The notes under the pieces: generated by a model
Databases searched by the model: none
The model's input: only the letters and a program-made list of their open reading frames with translations
What the model was told of the DNA's origin: nothing
Position numbers and translations under genes: made by a program
Part shown: piece by piece, positions 52,337 through 63,262 of the stretch
How positions within the stretch are numbered: the first letter of the stretch is position 1
Layout: each line of letters opens with the position of its first letter
Assembly: GCA_019119875.1 (NCBI GenBank)
Contig: DWWG01000242.1
Location: 117,878-181,877 of the forward strand
Direction of reading: 5' to 3'
DNA: 64,000 nt
From: Candidatus Dietzia intestinigallinarum
GTDB taxonomy: Bacteria > Actinomycetota > Actinomycetes > Mycobacteriales > Mycobacteriaceae

Positions 52337-54007
52337 TCAGTCTCGCCTGCGGGATTTCTTCCCGCTCTTGTGCTTCTTGCGGCGCGTCGCGCGGCGCGAT
52401 TCCGCGAGCTCGCGATACGCGGCGGTCACCGTGGCCGCGTCCGACTCGAAGCCGGCCAGGGTGAGTTCGGAGAACCCGCGCTCGTGCTCGTAGAGCACGC
52501 CGAACCCGAACGTCGACTCGCCGGCCGATTCCGCCCGTCGGGCGATGCGCCGGATCCACTGGCGGGCGGTCACACTGTCCTGGACCTCGCCCAGCACGGT
52601 GTGCAGTCGCTGGCACGCGGTCCGCAGCGGAGCCACGGTGAGCCCGCTCCGGTCCGGTAGCGAACCGACGTTGCGGCGCAGCGCCTTGGCGCGCTTGCGT
52701 ACCACGTGGGTGAGTTCCTCGCGCTGGGCCAGCGTGAGATCCAGTGATTCCAGGTCGCGTTCGGTGCGTGTCCGGGTCTTGGTGAACCTGGCGAACTGCC
52801 GGTCGACTCCGCGCAGGATCGTCTCCTCGGCCTCGCGTCGCCGCTTCTTGCCGGTGGCGGGTATCTCGTCCACCTCGCGGCCGGCGTCCGGCTCGGTCCC
52901 GGCCACGCGGACGAGCTCGTGCAGTCCGTCGAGCAGATCGAGGTAGCGGTCGGAGACCAGGGCCGCGGTGACGCGCTCGCCGGCGCGCTTCTCCTCCGCG
53001 TCGAATTCGGTGCGTAGCCGCTCGCGTGTCCGGGGGCTCACCACGTCCTCGGGATATTCCGCGGCGATCGACCCGAGTCGCTCGTCGACCACCTGGATGT
53101 CACGCAGCTTGCCCAGTACCGCGGCGAGCAGCTTGAGTTCGTCCAGTATCCGGGCCGGGTCGACGTCGGTGCCCGCGGTCTCGGCGCCCAGTTCGGTGGC
53201 GTAGGTGCTGATGGTGCTGCGCAGTCCACGTACGGCGACGCGCATCTGGTGCACGCCGGTCATGGTGACGCGCCGCGCCGCCGCGTCGTGGTCGAGTAGC
53301 TGCAGGAGATCGTCTCCCAGCGCGTCGCGGACGGGGGAGACGTCGCGGTCCCACGCGTCGGGGACGGGACCCACCGCGCGGGCGAGTTTCGACGACGACG
53401 ACGAGGACGTCGCCCCGGCGGCGATGCAGACCGCTGAGACCGCGGCCAGTGCCTCGTCGCCGTGGGGCAGGTCCGGGTCGACGAGTTCGGCCTCCCACTC
53501 CCGCCAGTGCGATGCGGACCCGCCGGGGATGAACGAGTCGGTGGAGACCCTGTCGTCGCAGAATTCCACGACCGCGGTCCCGTCTGGGTCTCTGAGCAGG
53601 ACGACCTGCCGTCGGTTGTCGATCCGGGCGATCGGTGCGAGTTCCCGGCGGCGGACCAGGCCGGCTATGGCGGTGACGAGTGAGTCGGGGATGTCGTCTC
53701 CGAGGGGGGCCTGCAGCTCGAGTCGGCCGGCGCGGTCGGGGAGCTTGAGATGCCAGCCCTCGTCGCTGCCGCCGGTGCGGCGGCGCAGGGTCACCTTGTG
53801 GCGGGTGAGCGTCAGGTCCGGGGTGTCGTAGTAGGCCGCGGACAGTTCGTGTTCGACGGGTGCGTCCGCGACGAGCGGCGCGAAATCGTCCGCGGCCGGG
53901 GTCGGGACATCCGCCGTGACCTCGAATTTGCTCTCTACCTCGAGGGCCTCACTGATCGCCATGGCTTGGTTGTACCAGGTCCGGGTGAACGCAGCCGGAC
54001 GCTTCAC
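52337..54007 (-). CDS. CYTH and CHAD domain protein
   Basis: 556 residues from the GTG at 54007, supported by AAGGAGG 7 nt upstream; ATG 53962 would drop 15 residues. CYTH domain (about 20-210) begins with EVESKFEV, the ExExK metal/triphosphate motif. CHAD domain (about 225-510) is helical and basic, with histidines in HQMRVAVRGLRST and the related second half (TVLGEVQDSV). The tail is Arg/Lys-rich. CYTH proteins hydrolyse inorganic triphosphate or bind polyphosphate, and CHAD domains bind polyphosphate granules. Corresponds to Rv2226. Confidence 0.93.
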   Translation of the reverse strand: MKRPAAFTRTWYNQAMAISEALEVESKFEVTADVPTPAADDFAPLVADAPVEHELSAAYYDTPDLTLTRHKVTLRRRTGGSDEGWHLKLPDRAGRLELQAPLGDDIPDSLVTAIAGLVRRRELAPIARIDNRRQVVLLRDPDGTAVVEFCDDRVSTDSFIPGGSASHWREWEAELVDPDLPHGDEALAAVSAVCIAAGATSSSSSSKLARAVGPVPDAWDRDVSPVRDALGDDLLQLLDHDAAARRVTMTGVHQMRVAVRGLRSTISTYATELGAETAGTDVDPARILDELKLLAAVLGKLRDIQVVDERLGSIAAEYPEDVVSPRTRERLRTEFDAEEKRAGERVTAALVSDRYLDLLDGLHELVRVAGTEPDAGREVDEIPATGKKRRREAEETILRGVDRQFARFTKTRTRTERDLESLDLTLAQREELTHVVRKRAKALRRNVGSLPDRSGLTVAPLRTACQRLHTVLGEVQDSVTARQWIRRIARRAESAGESTFGFGVLYEHERGFSELTLAGFESDAATVTAAYRELAESRRATRRKKHKSGKKSRRRD

Positions 54008-54163
54008 CCCTGGACCTCCTTACTAGCGGGTAAGGTCGAAGTGGTTCCGTTCACACCGCGCCGTCATGCGCCACGCGGGCTCGTCGACGCGCACGCGCGG
54101 TCGCCGGGCTCGCCGGACTGATCCGGGGCGGGCTCGAGCACCGACATCTCAGGGGGAGAAGCA

Positions 54164-55666
54164 GTGGAACAGATCAACACCGTCGACGTTCTGATCGTGG
54201 GGGCGGGCTTCTCCGGGCTGGGCGCGGCGATCCGGCTCGCGCAGGAGGGCTTCGAGGACCTCGTCGTCCTGGAACGCGGCTCCGATGTCGGGGGCACCTG
54301 GCGGGACAACAGCTACCCCGGTGCCGCGTGCGACGTCCCGTCGCACCTGTACTCGTACTCGTTCGCGCCCAACCCGGACTGGTCCCGGGCCTTCTCCCCG
54401 CAGGGGGAGATCTACGACTACATCCGCCGGGTGACCCGCGAGGCCGGGGTGCGCGAGAAGATCCGGTTCGGCGTGGAGGTCACCGCCGTCGACTTCGACG
54501 AACCCCGGGGCCGCTGGACCGTGCAGACCAGCGAGGGCACCTATGACGCCCGCGTCGTCGTGCTGGGTGTCGGCGCCCTGTGCGAGCCCAGGAACCCCGA
54601 TATCGACGGGATCGAGGACTTCGCCGGGCCGGTCTTTCACACCGCGCGCTGGGATCACTCGGTGATGCTGGCGGACAAGCGGGTCGCGGTGATCGGTACC
54701 GGCGCCTCGGCCATCCAGGTGGTGCCGTCCATCGCGCCGACGGTTGCTCACCTGGACGTGTACCAGCGCACCGCGCCCTGGGTCCTGCCGCGCATCGACC
54801 GGACCTACCCGGACCTGGAGCGGAAGGCGTACCGCCGGATACCCGGACTGCAGCGCGCGGTTCGGGCGCTGCAGTACGCGAGCCGCGAGTTCCAGGTGGT
54901 GGGCCTGACGCGCAGCCGCGCGGCGCTGGCGCCCATCAAGGCCCTCGGACGAGCGCACCTGGCGATGCAGGTACGCGACCGGAAGCTACGCGAGGCCCTC
55001 ACCCCGAGATTCGAGATCGGATGCAAACGCATCCTGCTGTCCAATACCTGGTATCCGGCTCTGTCCCGGGAGAACGTGGACCTGGTCACCTCTCCCATCA
55101 CGCGGGTGACCAGCGACGGCATCGTCACCGCCGACGGCGTCGAGCACCCCACGGATGTCCTGGTGGTCGCCACCGGTTTCCACGTCACGGACTCCCCGTT
55201 CTTCGAGCGGGTGCGCGGCACCGACGGCCGGACGCTGGCCGACAAGTGGGCCGGCGACGGGATGGAGGCATACAAGGGCACGACCGTCTCGGGCTATCCC
55301 AATCTCTTCGTTCTGGTCGGCCCCGCGACGGGGCTGGGGCACTCGTCGATGATCTACATGATCGAGTCCCAGCTGAACTACCTCGCCGACGCCATGCAGA
55401 CGATGCGGGCGCGGAACCTGCAGACCGTCGATGTCCGCGAGGTGGTCCAGGAGGCGTACAACGACGAGTTGCGCGCCAACACCGGCGACACCGTGTGGAC
55501 GACCGGCTGTAAGAGCTGGTACCTCGACGACAAGGGCAACGCCCCCGCCGTGTGGCCCGACTTCACCTTCGTGTTCCGCAGGGAGACACGGGAATTCGAC
55601 CTGAGCGCCTACCGCCGTACGCCGGTCGGTGCGACGGAGCCGTCGTCGTCGGGGGCCCGGGCATGA
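54164..55666 (+). CDS. Flavin monooxygenase, Baeyer-Villiger type
   Basis: 500 residues, GTG with GGGGGAG upstream. FAD dinucleotide site GAGFSG at residues 13-18, then GGTWRDNSYPGAACDVPSHLYS. The Baeyer-Villiger fingerprint FAGPVFHTARWDHS (F-x-G-x3-H-x3-W-D) is at about 154-167. NADPH Rossmann site VIGTGASAIQV is at about 178. It converts ketones to esters or lactones, or oxygenates other carbonyls or sulfides. Overlap of 4 bp with a short-chain dehydrogenase suggests a two-step route from secondary alcohol through ketone to ester. Confidence 0.9.
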   Translation: MEQINTVDVLIVGAGFSGLGAAIRLAQEGFEDLVVLERGSDVGGTWRDNSYPGAACDVPSHLYSYSFAPNPDWSRAFSPQGEIYDYIRRVTREAGVREKIRFGVEVTAVDFDEPRGRWTVQTSEGTYDARVVVLGVGALCEPRNPDIDGIEDFAGPVFHTARWDHSVMLADKRVAVIGTGASAIQVVPSIAPTVAHLDVYQRTAPWVLPRIDRTYPDLERKAYRRIPGLQRAVRALQYASREFQVVGLTRSRAALAPIKALGRAHLAMQVRDRKLREALTPRFEIGCKRILLSNTWYPALSRENVDLVTSPITRVTSDGIVTADGVEHPTDVLVVATGFHVTDSPFFERVRGTDGRTLADKWAGDGMEAYKGTTVSGYPNLFVLVGPATGLGHSSMIYMIESQLNYLADAMQTMRARNLQTVDVREVVQEAYNDELRANTGDTVWTTGCKSWYLDDKGNAPAVWPDFTFVFRRETREFDLSAYRRTPVGATEPSSSGARA

Positions 55667-56550
55667 GTGGACTGATCAGACACCTGAGCGACACGGTCGG
55701 CGGGCTGACGGGCCGCCGACCCCGCTGGCGGATGGACGGCAAGGTCGTCGTCGTCACCGGCGCCGGTTCCGGGATCGGCCGGGAACTGGCGCGTGAGGCC
55801 GCCCGCCGCGGGGCGCGGTTGGCGCTGACCGACATCGACGTCGACGGACTCGCGGAAACCGTCACCCTCGCCCGCGGCGACGGCGCCGACGAGGTGCACT
55901 CGCAGCGGCTCGACGTCACCGAACAGGCCGCGGTCGCCGAGTACGCCGGGCTGGTCGCCGAGCACTTCGGCGAGGTGAACCTGGTGATCAACAATGCCGG
56001 CATCGCGTTCACCGGACGGGTCGAGGAATCGGGATACAAGGACATCGCCCGCGTCATGGACGTGGACTACTGGGGCGTGGTGCACGGAACCAAGGAGTTC
56101 CTGCCGCACCTCATCGCCTCCGGCGACGGTCACCTGGCGAACGTCTCCAGCATCTTCTCGTTCCTGTCCGTTCCCACCCAGAACTCGTACAACGCGGCCA
56201 AGGCCGCTGTGCAGCAGTTCACCGAGTCCCTACGGATGGAGATGATCGCGGCCGGCCGTCCGGTCGACGTGAGTTGCGTCCACCCGGGCGGCATCAAGAC
56301 CGCCGTGGCGCGCAACGCCACCGCCGCCGAGGGGCTCGACAGCGCCGACTTCGCCGCGGTCTTCGACGAGAAGTTCGCCCGCACCGAGGCCTCGACGGCC
56401 GCGCGGGTCATCCTCGACGGGGTGGAGCGGCGGCGTGCCCGCATTCTCGTGGGACCGGATGCGTATGTCATCGACGCCCTGGTCCGGCTCTTCCCGTCCG
56501 CCTATCAGCGTGGAACGGTGCTCGTGTCCCGCAGGTTCGGCGTGATCTGA
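55663..56550 (+). CDS. Short-chain dehydrogenase/reductase
   Basis: 295 residues, ATG overlapping the monooxygenase stop (ATGA). Cofactor motif TGAGSGIGRELA (about 26-37), NNAGIAFTG, catalytic Ser in NVSSIFSFL and YNAAKAAV (Tyr-x3-Lys). Asp in LTDIDVDG after beta 2 favours NAD over NADP. The C-terminal segment (LVRLFPSAYQRG) is typical of the mycolata acetoin-dehydrogenase-like SDRs that pair with MymA/EthA-type monooxygenases. Substrate unknown. Confidence 0.9.
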   Translation: MSGLIRHLSDTVGGLTGRRPRWRMDGKVVVVTGAGSGIGRELAREAARRGARLALTDIDVDGLAETVTLARGDGADEVHSQRLDVTEQAAVAEYAGLVAEHFGEVNLVINNAGIAFTGRVEESGYKDIARVMDVDYWGVVHGTKEFLPHLIASGDGHLANVSSIFSFLSVPTQNSYNAAKAAVQQFTESLRMEMIAAGRPVDVSCVHPGGIKTAVARNATAAEGLDSADFAAVFDEKFARTEASTAARVILDGVERRRARILVGPDAYVIDALVRLFPSAYQRGTVLVSRRFGVI

Positions 56551-56595
56551 CGCCGGACCGGTGGACCGGGCGCCGCTCCCTGCTCCGCGCAGAGG

Positions 56596-57663
56596 TCAGG
56601 GACGGAAGCGGTCGGTGGCCTCGAGCAGGTGATGGGTGATCCCCGGCTCGGACATCGCGTGACCGGCGTCGGCCACGATGTGGAGCTCCGAGCCCGGCCA
56701 TGCCGCGTGCAGCTCCCAGGCGTTGGCCACCGGGCACACCACGTCGTAGCGGCCGTGCACGATGACCGCCGGCAGGTGCGAGATCCGGTCCATGCGGTCG
56801 AGGATCGGCGTGTCCGCCAGGAAGGCGTCGTGGGTGAAATAGTGGTTCTCGATCCGGGCGAACGCCAGGGCGAACCGGTCGCTGACCCCGTCCGGATCAG
56901 CCGTGCCCCCGGGTGCGGTCTGTCGGGGGAGCAGCATGGACGTCGAGGTCTCCCACGTTGTCCACGCACGGGCCGCCGCGATTTCCGTCTCCGGATCCCC
57001 GCAGTGCAGGAGGCGGTGGTACGCGGCAACGTGGTCGTAACCCGGCCGGTGGACGGCCTCGGGGCCGTCGGCGGCGAGCAACGGAGCCAGGTAGCCCTCC
57101 CAGACGTCCGGGAACAGGTGGGCCGCCCCGCCGCGGTAGAACCAGTCGATCTCCGACGGTCGGCACAGGAAGATCCCCCGCAACACCAGTCCCCGGACCC
57201 GATCGGGGTGCTCCTGCGCGTAGGCCAACGCCAACGTCGATCCCCATGACCCGCCGAAGACGAGCCACTGGTGGAGCCCCAGATGCGCGCGCAGTCGTTC
57301 GAGATCGGCCACCAGATGCCACGTGGTGTTGACGGACAGGTCGGCGCCGTCCGCGACATGCGGGACGCTGCGACCGCAGCCACGCTGGTCGACCAGGATG
57401 ATCCGGTAGACCGACGGGTCGAACATCCTCCGGTGGGCCGGGTTGGTGCCGCCTCCGGGGCCGCCGTGCACGAACACCACGGGCGTGCCGTCCGGGCGGC
57501 CGGAGCACTCCCAGTACAGCTGCTGGCCGTCGCCCACGTCGAGCATCCCCGACTCGTGCGGCTGGATCTCCGGATACGGCGCCCGCCGCCCGGTGCCCCC
57601 TTCGCGGCCCTCTTCGCGCGCGAGAAGGTCCTGCGGTCGGGCGTCGACCCGGTCGGAGGCCAT
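56596..57663 (-). CDS. pip: Proline iminopeptidase
   Basis: 355 residues, ATG sharing one base with the panB stop (TGATG). Alpha/beta hydrolase of peptidase family S33: HGGPGGG oxyanion motif, DQRGCGRS, nucleophile GGSWGSTLAL (Ser about 141), and C-terminal Asp (GRYDVVCPVANAW) and His (DAGHAMSEPG). It releases N-terminal proline from peptides. It is cytoplasmic and read through from panB. Confidence 0.92.
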   Translation of the reverse strand: MASDRVDARPQDLLAREEGREGGTGRRAPYPEIQPHESGMLDVGDGQQLYWECSGRPDGTPVVFVHGGPGGGTNPAHRRMFDPSVYRIILVDQRGCGRSVPHVADGADLSVNTTWHLVADLERLRAHLGLHQWLVFGGSWGSTLALAYAQEHPDRVRGLVLRGIFLCRPSEIDWFYRGGAAHLFPDVWEGYLAPLLAADGPEAVHRPGYDHVAAYHRLLHCGDPETEIAAARAWTTWETSTSMLLPRQTAPGGTADPDGVSDRFALAFARIENHYFTHDAFLADTPILDRMDRISHLPAVIVHGRYDVVCPVANAWELHAAWPGSELHIVADAGHAMSEPGITHHLLEATDRFRP

Positions 57664-58526
57664 CAGAAGGAGTGCTCCGGGCCGGGGAAGGCGCGCGAGC
57701 GGACCTCATCTCCGTACTCGCGGGCGGCCTCACGCAGGGTGTCGGCCAGCCGGGCGTACTTCTTGACGAACTTCGCCGTGCGGCCGGTCCCGTGACCGGC
57801 CATGTCCTGCCACACGAGCACCTGGGCGTCGCAGCCGTTACCGGCGCCGATCCCGACGGTGGCGATCTCCAGTTCGGCGGAGATCTCCCTGGCCAGATCG
57901 GCGGGGACCATCTCCATGACCACGGAGAAGGCGCCGGCCTCCTGCACGGCGATGGCGTCCGCGCGGAGTTCGGCGGCGGCGTCGCCACGGCCCTGGACAC
58001 GGAAACCGCCGAGTCCGTTGACGGACTGCGGCGTGAAGCCGATGTGGGCCATCACGGGGATGCCGGCGTCGACGATCGCCCGGATGTGCGGGGCCATCCG
58101 CACGCCGCCCTCGAGCTTGACCGCCTGCGCACCTCCCTCCTTCATCATCCGGACGGCCGCCTCCACGGCCCGGGTGGGGGAGGGCTCGTAGCTGCCGAAC
58201 ACCAGGTCGGCCACGACCAGCGCCCTGGGCGCGCCACGGGTGACGGCCCGCACCAGCGGGATCATCTCGTCCTCGGTGACCGGGACCGTGGTGTCGTAGC
58301 CGTAGACCACGTTCGCCGCGGAGTCGCCCACCAGCAGGACGGGAATCCCGGCCTCCTGGAAGAGACGGGCCGAGACGAAGTCGTACGCGGTGAGCATCGG
58401 CCAGGGCTCGCCGGCGGCCTTGAGCTCGGCGAGGTGGTGGATGCGGGTGACCCGGGTCAGACCCTGCTGTTCGGTGTCCGACGCGGCGCCGGATCCGTAG
58501 ACGGGGGTGTCGGGGTTCTCGCTCAT
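57663..58526 (-). CDS. panB: 3-Methyl-2-oxobutanoate hydroxymethyltransferase
   Basis: 287 residues from the ATG at 58526, GAAGGAAGG upstream. Signatures: [35 protein letters not shown] region with metal-binding Asp, [15 protein letters not shown], and [17 protein letters not shown] near the C-terminus. It adds a hydroxymethyl group from methylene-tetrahydrofolate to alpha-ketoisovalerate, the first step to pantothenate and CoA. It is divergent from glnA2 by 220 bp. Confidence 0.96.
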   Translation of the reverse strand: MSENPDTPVYGSGAASDTEQQGLTRVTRIHHLAELKAAGEPWPMLTAYDFVSARLFQEAGIPVLLVGDSAANVVYGYDTTVPVTEDEMIPLVRAVTRGAPRALVVADLVFGSYEPSPTRAVEAAVRMMKEGGAQAVKLEGGVRMAPHIRAIVDAGIPVMAHIGFTPQSVNGLGGFRVQGRGDAAAELRADAIAVQEAGAFSVVMEMVPADLAREISAELEIATVGIGAGNGCDAQVLVWQDMAGHGTGRTAKFVKKYARLADTLREAAREYGDEVRSRAFPGPEHSF

Positions 58527-58733
58527 TGCGGTGTGGCCTTCCTTCGGTGACCTCGAGGCCGGCCGTGCGCCGGTCCCCGGGCGGACAGGGGGCGGTGACG
58601 TGCACGGGGAATCCGTGCGCCGTCGCCGACGAGTCTGCCACGCGCATTCCGGACGGGTTCGGTGGGTGCCCGGGCGCGATGCCCCGGAAGGGCCCGCGGG
58701 CGGGATGTCACACGGTCGTGATGCGGCAGGCAC

Positions 58734-58739
58734 TAGGTT
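58734..58739 (+). promoter_or_regulatory. -10 hexamer of glnA2
   Basis: TAGGTT ends 7 nt before the ATG; transcription would start at or just before the start codon and there is no Shine-Dalgarno, so a leaderless message is likely. Confidence 0.5.
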
Positions 58740-58746
58740 GGACGGC

Positions 58747-60087
58747 ATGAACCGCCAGCAGGAGTACGTTCTCAGGACCCTAGAGGAACGCGACATCCGG
58801 TTCGTCCGGCTCTGGTTCACCGATGTGCTCGGGACGCTCAAATCCGTGGCCGTGGCACCGGCCGAGCTCGAGGGCGCCTTCGGGGAGGGCATCGGCTTCG
58901 ACGGGTCCGCCATCGAGGGCTTCTCGAGGGTCTCCGAGGCGGACACGGTCGCCAAGCCCGACCCGTCGACGTTCCAGGTGCTGCCGTGGGCCCACGCCGA
59001 CGGCGGCCAGCACTCGGCCCGCATCTTCTGCGACATCTTCAACCCGGACGGCAGCCCCAGCTGGGCCGACCCCCGGCACGTGCTGCGTCGTCAGCTCAAC
59101 AAGGCCGCTGACCTCGGATTCTCCTGCTATGTGCACCCGGAGATCGAGTTCTTTCTGTTCCACAGTCTCGACACGGACGGTGCCGAGCCGGTGCCCACGG
59201 ACAACGGCGGCTACTTCGACCAGGCGGTCCACGAAACGGCCCCGCATTTCCGACGCAACGCGATCGAGGCGCTCGAGGCCATGGGCATCTCCGTGGAGTT
59301 CTCGCATCACGAGGGCGCGCCGGGCCAGCAGGAGATCGACCTCCGCTACGCCGATGCGCTGAGCATGGCGGACAACATCATGACCTTCCGGTACATCGTC
59401 AAGGAGGTCGCGATGAACAACGGCGTGTGGGCCTCCTTCATGCCCAAGCCGCTGCGCGACCACCCGGGCTCGGCCATGCACACGCACATGAGCCTGTTCG
59501 AGGGAGACACCAACGCGTTCCACGATCCGGACGACGAGTACCAGCTGTCGGCCACCGCGAAGTCGTTCGTGGCCGGCATCCTCCGCCATTCCCCGGAGTT
59601 CTCGGCCGTCACCAACCAGTGGGTCAACTCCTACAAGCGGCTCATCGGTGGAGGGGAGGCCCCCACCGCGGCCACGTGGGGCCGGGCCAACCGGTCGGCG
59701 CTGGTGCGGGTGCCCATGTACACCCCCAACAAGGCGTCGTCGCGCCGGATCGAGGTCCGCAGCCCGGACTCCGCCTGCAACCCGTATCTGGCGTTCGCGG
59801 TGATGTTCGCCGCCGGCATCAAGGGGGTGCAGGAGGGGTACGAGCTGCCGCCGGAGTCAGAAGACGACGTGTGGACCATGAGTCGCCGTGAGCGACGGGC
59901 GATGGGCTACACCGATCTGCCCGGCAGCCTCGAGCAGGCGCTGGACGCGATGGAGGAGTCGGAGCTCGTCGCCGAGGCGCTCGGCGAGCACGTGTTCGAG
60001 TTCTTCCTGCGCAACAAGCGTCGGGAGTGGCGCGAGTACCGCTCCGACGTGACCCCGTACGAGCTGCGCAACTACCTCAACCTGTGA
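58747..60087 (+). CDS. glnA2: Glutamine synthetase type I, GlnA2-like
   Basis: 446 residues, the length of mycobacterial GlnA2. Beta-grasp N-domain (about 15-100), then the catalytic barrel: HPEIEFFLF and [22 protein letters not shown] supply metal and glutamate ligands, with NRSALVRVP and [18 protein letters not shown] after them. The segment around the adenylylation Tyr of GlnA1 (NLYDLPPEE) reads MGYTDLPGS here. It makes glutamine from glutamate, ammonia and ATP. The order glnA2-glnE, 13 bp apart, is conserved with Mycobacterium. Confidence 0.93.
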   Translation: MNRQQEYVLRTLEERDIRFVRLWFTDVLGTLKSVAVAPAELEGAFGEGIGFDGSAIEGFSRVSEADTVAKPDPSTFQVLPWAHADGGQHSARIFCDIFNPDGSPSWADPRHVLRRQLNKAADLGFSCYVHPEIEFFLFHSLDTDGAEPVPTDNGGYFDQAVHETAPHFRRNAIEALEAMGISVEFSHHEGAPGQQEIDLRYADALSMADNIMTFRYIVKEVAMNNGVWASFMPKPLRDHPGSAMHTHMSLFEGDTNAFHDPDDEYQLSATAKSFVAGILRHSPEFSAVTNQWVNSYKRLIGGGEAPTAATWGRANRSALVRVPMYTPNKASSRRIEVRSPDSACNPYLAFAVMFAAGIKGVQEGYELPPESEDDVWTMSRRERRAMGYTDLPGSLEQALDAMEESELVAEALGEHVFEFFLRNKRREWREYRSDVTPYELRNYLNL

Positions 60088-60100
60088 CCCGGGCGGCGGC

Positions 60101-63100
60101 GTGAGCAGAGACTCCTCCCGGCCCCGGATCCCCAGTCCCGGTCGCCTCGGACTGCTCGACGACCGCGCGGCGGACTGGCTGGAATACCTGGGATGGACCG
60201 ACGACGACGCGGTGCCCGTCCTGTGGGCGCTCTCGCGTGCGCCGGATCCCGACCTCGCGCTGGGGGCGCTCGTGCGCCTGCGCGAGTCGCTGGCGATCGA
60301 ATCCCATGCGCGCAGCGACGTCGGCACGGGCGTCGATGCTGGCGTGGCAGCGCTGGACTCGACGCTCCGGTCCGATCCGCGGGTGCGTGCGCGGCTGCTC
60401 GCCCTCCTCGGGTCGTCCAGCGCGTTGGGGGACCATCTGGTCGCCGAGCCGACCCGGTGGACACTGCTGCGGTCGTCGTTGCCCACCCGCCGCGACGTCC
60501 TGGCCCACATGCTCGGTGTCGTGGAGGCCGTCCCGGAGGCGCGCGCGGATGCCGGACCCGAGCCGACTCAGTCGGACGACCTGCGCAGCGTCGGCACCTA
60601 CCGGGCCGGGGTCACCGGCGGCGCCGCGGTGAACGTGTTGCGCACGGCGTACCGCGACCAGGTCGCGTTGCTGGCCGCCCACGACCTGGCCGCCACCGTC
60701 GAGGCCGACGAACCGACCCTGTCGTTCGACGAGGTCGGCCACAGGCTGTCCGATCTCGCCGACGCGGCGCTCACGGCCGCGCTGGCCGTGGCGGTCGCGA
60801 CCGTCTACCCGGATTCACCGATGCCGGCACGCCTCGCGGTGGTGGCGATGGGCAAGGGCGGGGCGCGCGAGCTCAACTACATCTCGGACGTCGACGTGAT
60901 CTGCGTGGCCGAGCCCGCCGACACCAAGACCACCCGGGTGGCGGGGGAGATGATGCGTATCGGGACGATGGCGTTCTTCGAGGTGGACGCCGCGCTGCGC
61001 CCCGAGGGCAACGCCGGTGAACTGGTCCGCACCCTCGAGTCCCACACCGCCTACTACAGACGTTGGGCCAAGACGTGGGAGTTCCAGGCGCTGCTCAAGG
61101 CCCGCCCCATGACCGGTGATCTCGCACTCGGGCAGAGCTACCGCGAGGCGGTTCACCCGATGGTGTGGACCGCAGCCGAACGCGAGGACTTCGTCCACGA
61201 CGTGCAGGCCATGCGCCGCCGCGTCGAGGAGAACGTGCCCGAGGCCCTGCGGGAGCGCGAACTCAAGCTCGGCCGGGGCGGTCTGCGCGACGTGGAGTTC
61301 GCGGTCCAGCTCCTGCAGATGGTGCACGGGCGCACCGACGAAGAACTGCGCGTCGCCAGTACCGTTGAGGCGCTGGGAGCGCTGCGCGCCGGCGGGTACA
61401 TCGCCAGGGAGGACGGCGCGGACCTGATCGTCGCGTACGAGTTCCTCCGGCTCCTGGAGCACCGACTGCAGCTGCAACGCTACAAGCGGACGCACCTGCT
61501 GCCGGAGGACGGTGACGAGGAGGCCTACCGCTGGCTGGCCCGCGCCTCGAACATCCGGCCCGAAGGCCCGCGTGACGCCGCGCAGGTGCTGCGACGCAAC
61601 CTGCGTGACATCCGACGACGGGTGCGGCGCCTGCACTCGAAGCTCTTCTACCGTCCCCTGCTGGACTCGATCGCGTCCTACGACGCCGAGGCCCTGTCGC
61701 TCAGCCCCCAGGCCATGGAGCGTCAGCTCGGTGCGCTCGGCTTCGCCGCCCCGCGTAACGCCCTCGGGCACCTGCGTGCCCTGGCGGGCCAGAACAACCG
61801 CCGTGGCCGCATCCAGGCGCTGTTGCTGCCGACCTTCATGGAGTGGCTGGCGGACACCCCCGACCCGGACGCGGGTCTGCTGGCCTACCGGCGGCTGTGC
61901 GAGGAGAACGAGGAGATCACGTGGTTCCTGCGCACCCTTCGTGACGACAGCATCGTGGCGCGGCGCCTCATCCGGGTCCTGGGAACATCCGCGTTCGTCG
62001 CCGAGCTGCTCATGCGGAACCCCGAGGTGATCCCCGACCTCACGGACGGTGCGGAAGGGCCGGTGCTGGTGGCGTCGCGGGTCTCCGACATCGCCTCCGC
62101 GCTCACCGCCGCCGCAGAGCGGCACCGCACGCCGGAGCGGGTGATCGCGGCGGCCAGGTCGCTGCGTCGCGCCGAGCTGGCGCGCATCGGTGCGGCGGAC
62201 GTGCTGCGCATGATCTCGGTGCCGGAGGTCGGCAGACGACTCACGTCCGTGTGGCGGGCGGTGCTTCAGGCGGCGTTGGCGTCGGTGGTCCGCGACATGA
62301 TGCCCCACGGCGGCACCCCGCCGGCCCGGCTGGCCTACATCGGTATGGGGCGACTCGGCGGCAACGAGCTGTCGTACGGCTCGGACGCGGACGTGATGAT
62401 CGTGTGCGACCCCGCCGAGGGCATCGCCGAGGAGGACGCTCTGAAATGGGCCACGCAGGTGGCCGAACGCGTGGGGGCGCTGCTGTCCTCGCCGTCGTCG
62501 GATCCACCCCTGGACCTCGACACCGACCTGCGGCCCGAGGGCCGCAACGGCCCCCTCGTACGCACCCTCGCCTCCTACCGGGCGTACTACTCCACCTGGG
62601 CCGAGACGTGGGAGCTCCAGGCCCTGCTCCGTGCCTCCTTCGCGGCGGGCGACCGGGCTCTGGGCCTGGACTTCCTCCACATGATCGACGAATTCCGCTA
62701 CCCGGAGAACGGCGTCCCCCACAAGGTGGTGCAGGAGATTCGGCGGATGAAGGCGCGGATCGATTCGGAGCGACTCCCGCGCGGGGCGGACCCGGCCACC
62801 CACACCAAGCTCGGTCGCGGCGGTCTGGCGGATGTCGAGTGGTGCGCCCAGCTGCTCACCATGCAGCACGCCGCGCGGGTACCCGGCCTGCACACGACGT
62901 CCACCCTCGAGACGCTCGACGCGGCGGCCTCCGCGGAACTGATCAGTGAGGGGGACCGTGACGCACTGGTCCAGTCGTGGCTCATGGCCGGGCACGCCCG
63001 GAACGCGCTGGTGCTGGCCCGGGGCAAGGCGGTCGACCAGCTCCCCGGCCAGGGCAAGATCCTCGCCGCGGTCGCTTCGATCTGTACCGGGTCGTCGGAC

Positions 63101-63184
63101 GGCGCCGAGTTCCTCAACGAATATCTGCGCGTGACCCGCATCGGGCGCAAGGCCGTCGACCACGTGTTCTGGGGCGAGGGCTGA
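60101..63184 (+). CDS. glnE: Bifunctional glutamine synthetase adenylyltransferase/deadenylylase
   Basis: 1027 residues, GTG start. Two nucleotidyltransferase domains: the first (about 245-300) with [17 protein letters not shown], the second (about 740-790) with [21 protein letters not shown], each with the G-S-D-x-D metal motif and followed by a helical domain ([15 protein letters not shown] and [15 protein letters not shown]). The N-half removes and the C-half adds AMP on glutamine synthetase, directed by PII. Full-length, no frame problems. Confidence 0.95.
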   Translation: MSRDSSRPRIPSPGRLGLLDDRAADWLEYLGWTDDDAVPVLWALSRAPDPDLALGALVRLRESLAIESHARSDVGTGVDAGVAALDSTLRSDPRVRARLLALLGSSSALGDHLVAEPTRWTLLRSSLPTRRDVLAHMLGVVEAVPEARADAGPEPTQSDDLRSVGTYRAGVTGGAAVNVLRTAYRDQVALLAAHDLAATVEADEPTLSFDEVGHRLSDLADAALTAALAVAVATVYPDSPMPARLAVVAMGKGGARELNYISDVDVICVAEPADTKTTRVAGEMMRIGTMAFFEVDAALRPEGNAGELVRTLESHTAYYRRWAKTWEFQALLKARPMTGDLALGQSYREAVHPMVWTAAEREDFVHDVQAMRRRVEENVPEALRERELKLGRGGLRDVEFAVQLLQMVHGRTDEELRVASTVEALGALRAGGYIAREDGADLIVAYEFLRLLEHRLQLQRYKRTHLLPEDGDEEAYRWLARASNIRPEGPRDAAQVLRRNLRDIRRRVRRLHSKLFYRPLLDSIASYDAEALSLSPQAMERQLGALGFAAPRNALGHLRALAGQNNRRGRIQALLLPTFMEWLADTPDPDAGLLAYRRLCEENEEITWFLRTLRDDSIVARRLIRVLGTSAFVAELLMRNPEVIPDLTDGAEGPVLVASRVSDIASALTAAAERHRTPERVIAAARSLRRAELARIGAADVLRMISVPEVGRRLTSVWRAVLQAALASVVRDMMPHGGTPPARLAYIGMGRLGGNELSYGSDADVMIVCDPAEGIAEEDALKWATQVAERVGALLSSPSSDPPLDLDTDLRPEGRNGPLVRTLASYRAYYSTWAETWELQALLRASFAAGDRALGLDFLHMIDEFRYPENGVPHKVVQEIRRMKARIDSERLPRGADPATHTKLGRGGLADVEWCAQLLTMQHAARVPGLHTTSTLETLDAAASAELISEGDRDALVQSWLMAGHARNALVLARGKAVDQLPGQGKILAAVASICTGSSDGAEFLNEYLRVTRIGRKAVDHVFWGEG

Positions 63185-63262
63185 CACCGCCGCGGCAGGT
63201 CAGGGGAGATGCCAGGGTGTTCACCGATGCGCCGGGGGCGTGCACGGCGATAACCTGGGCAC

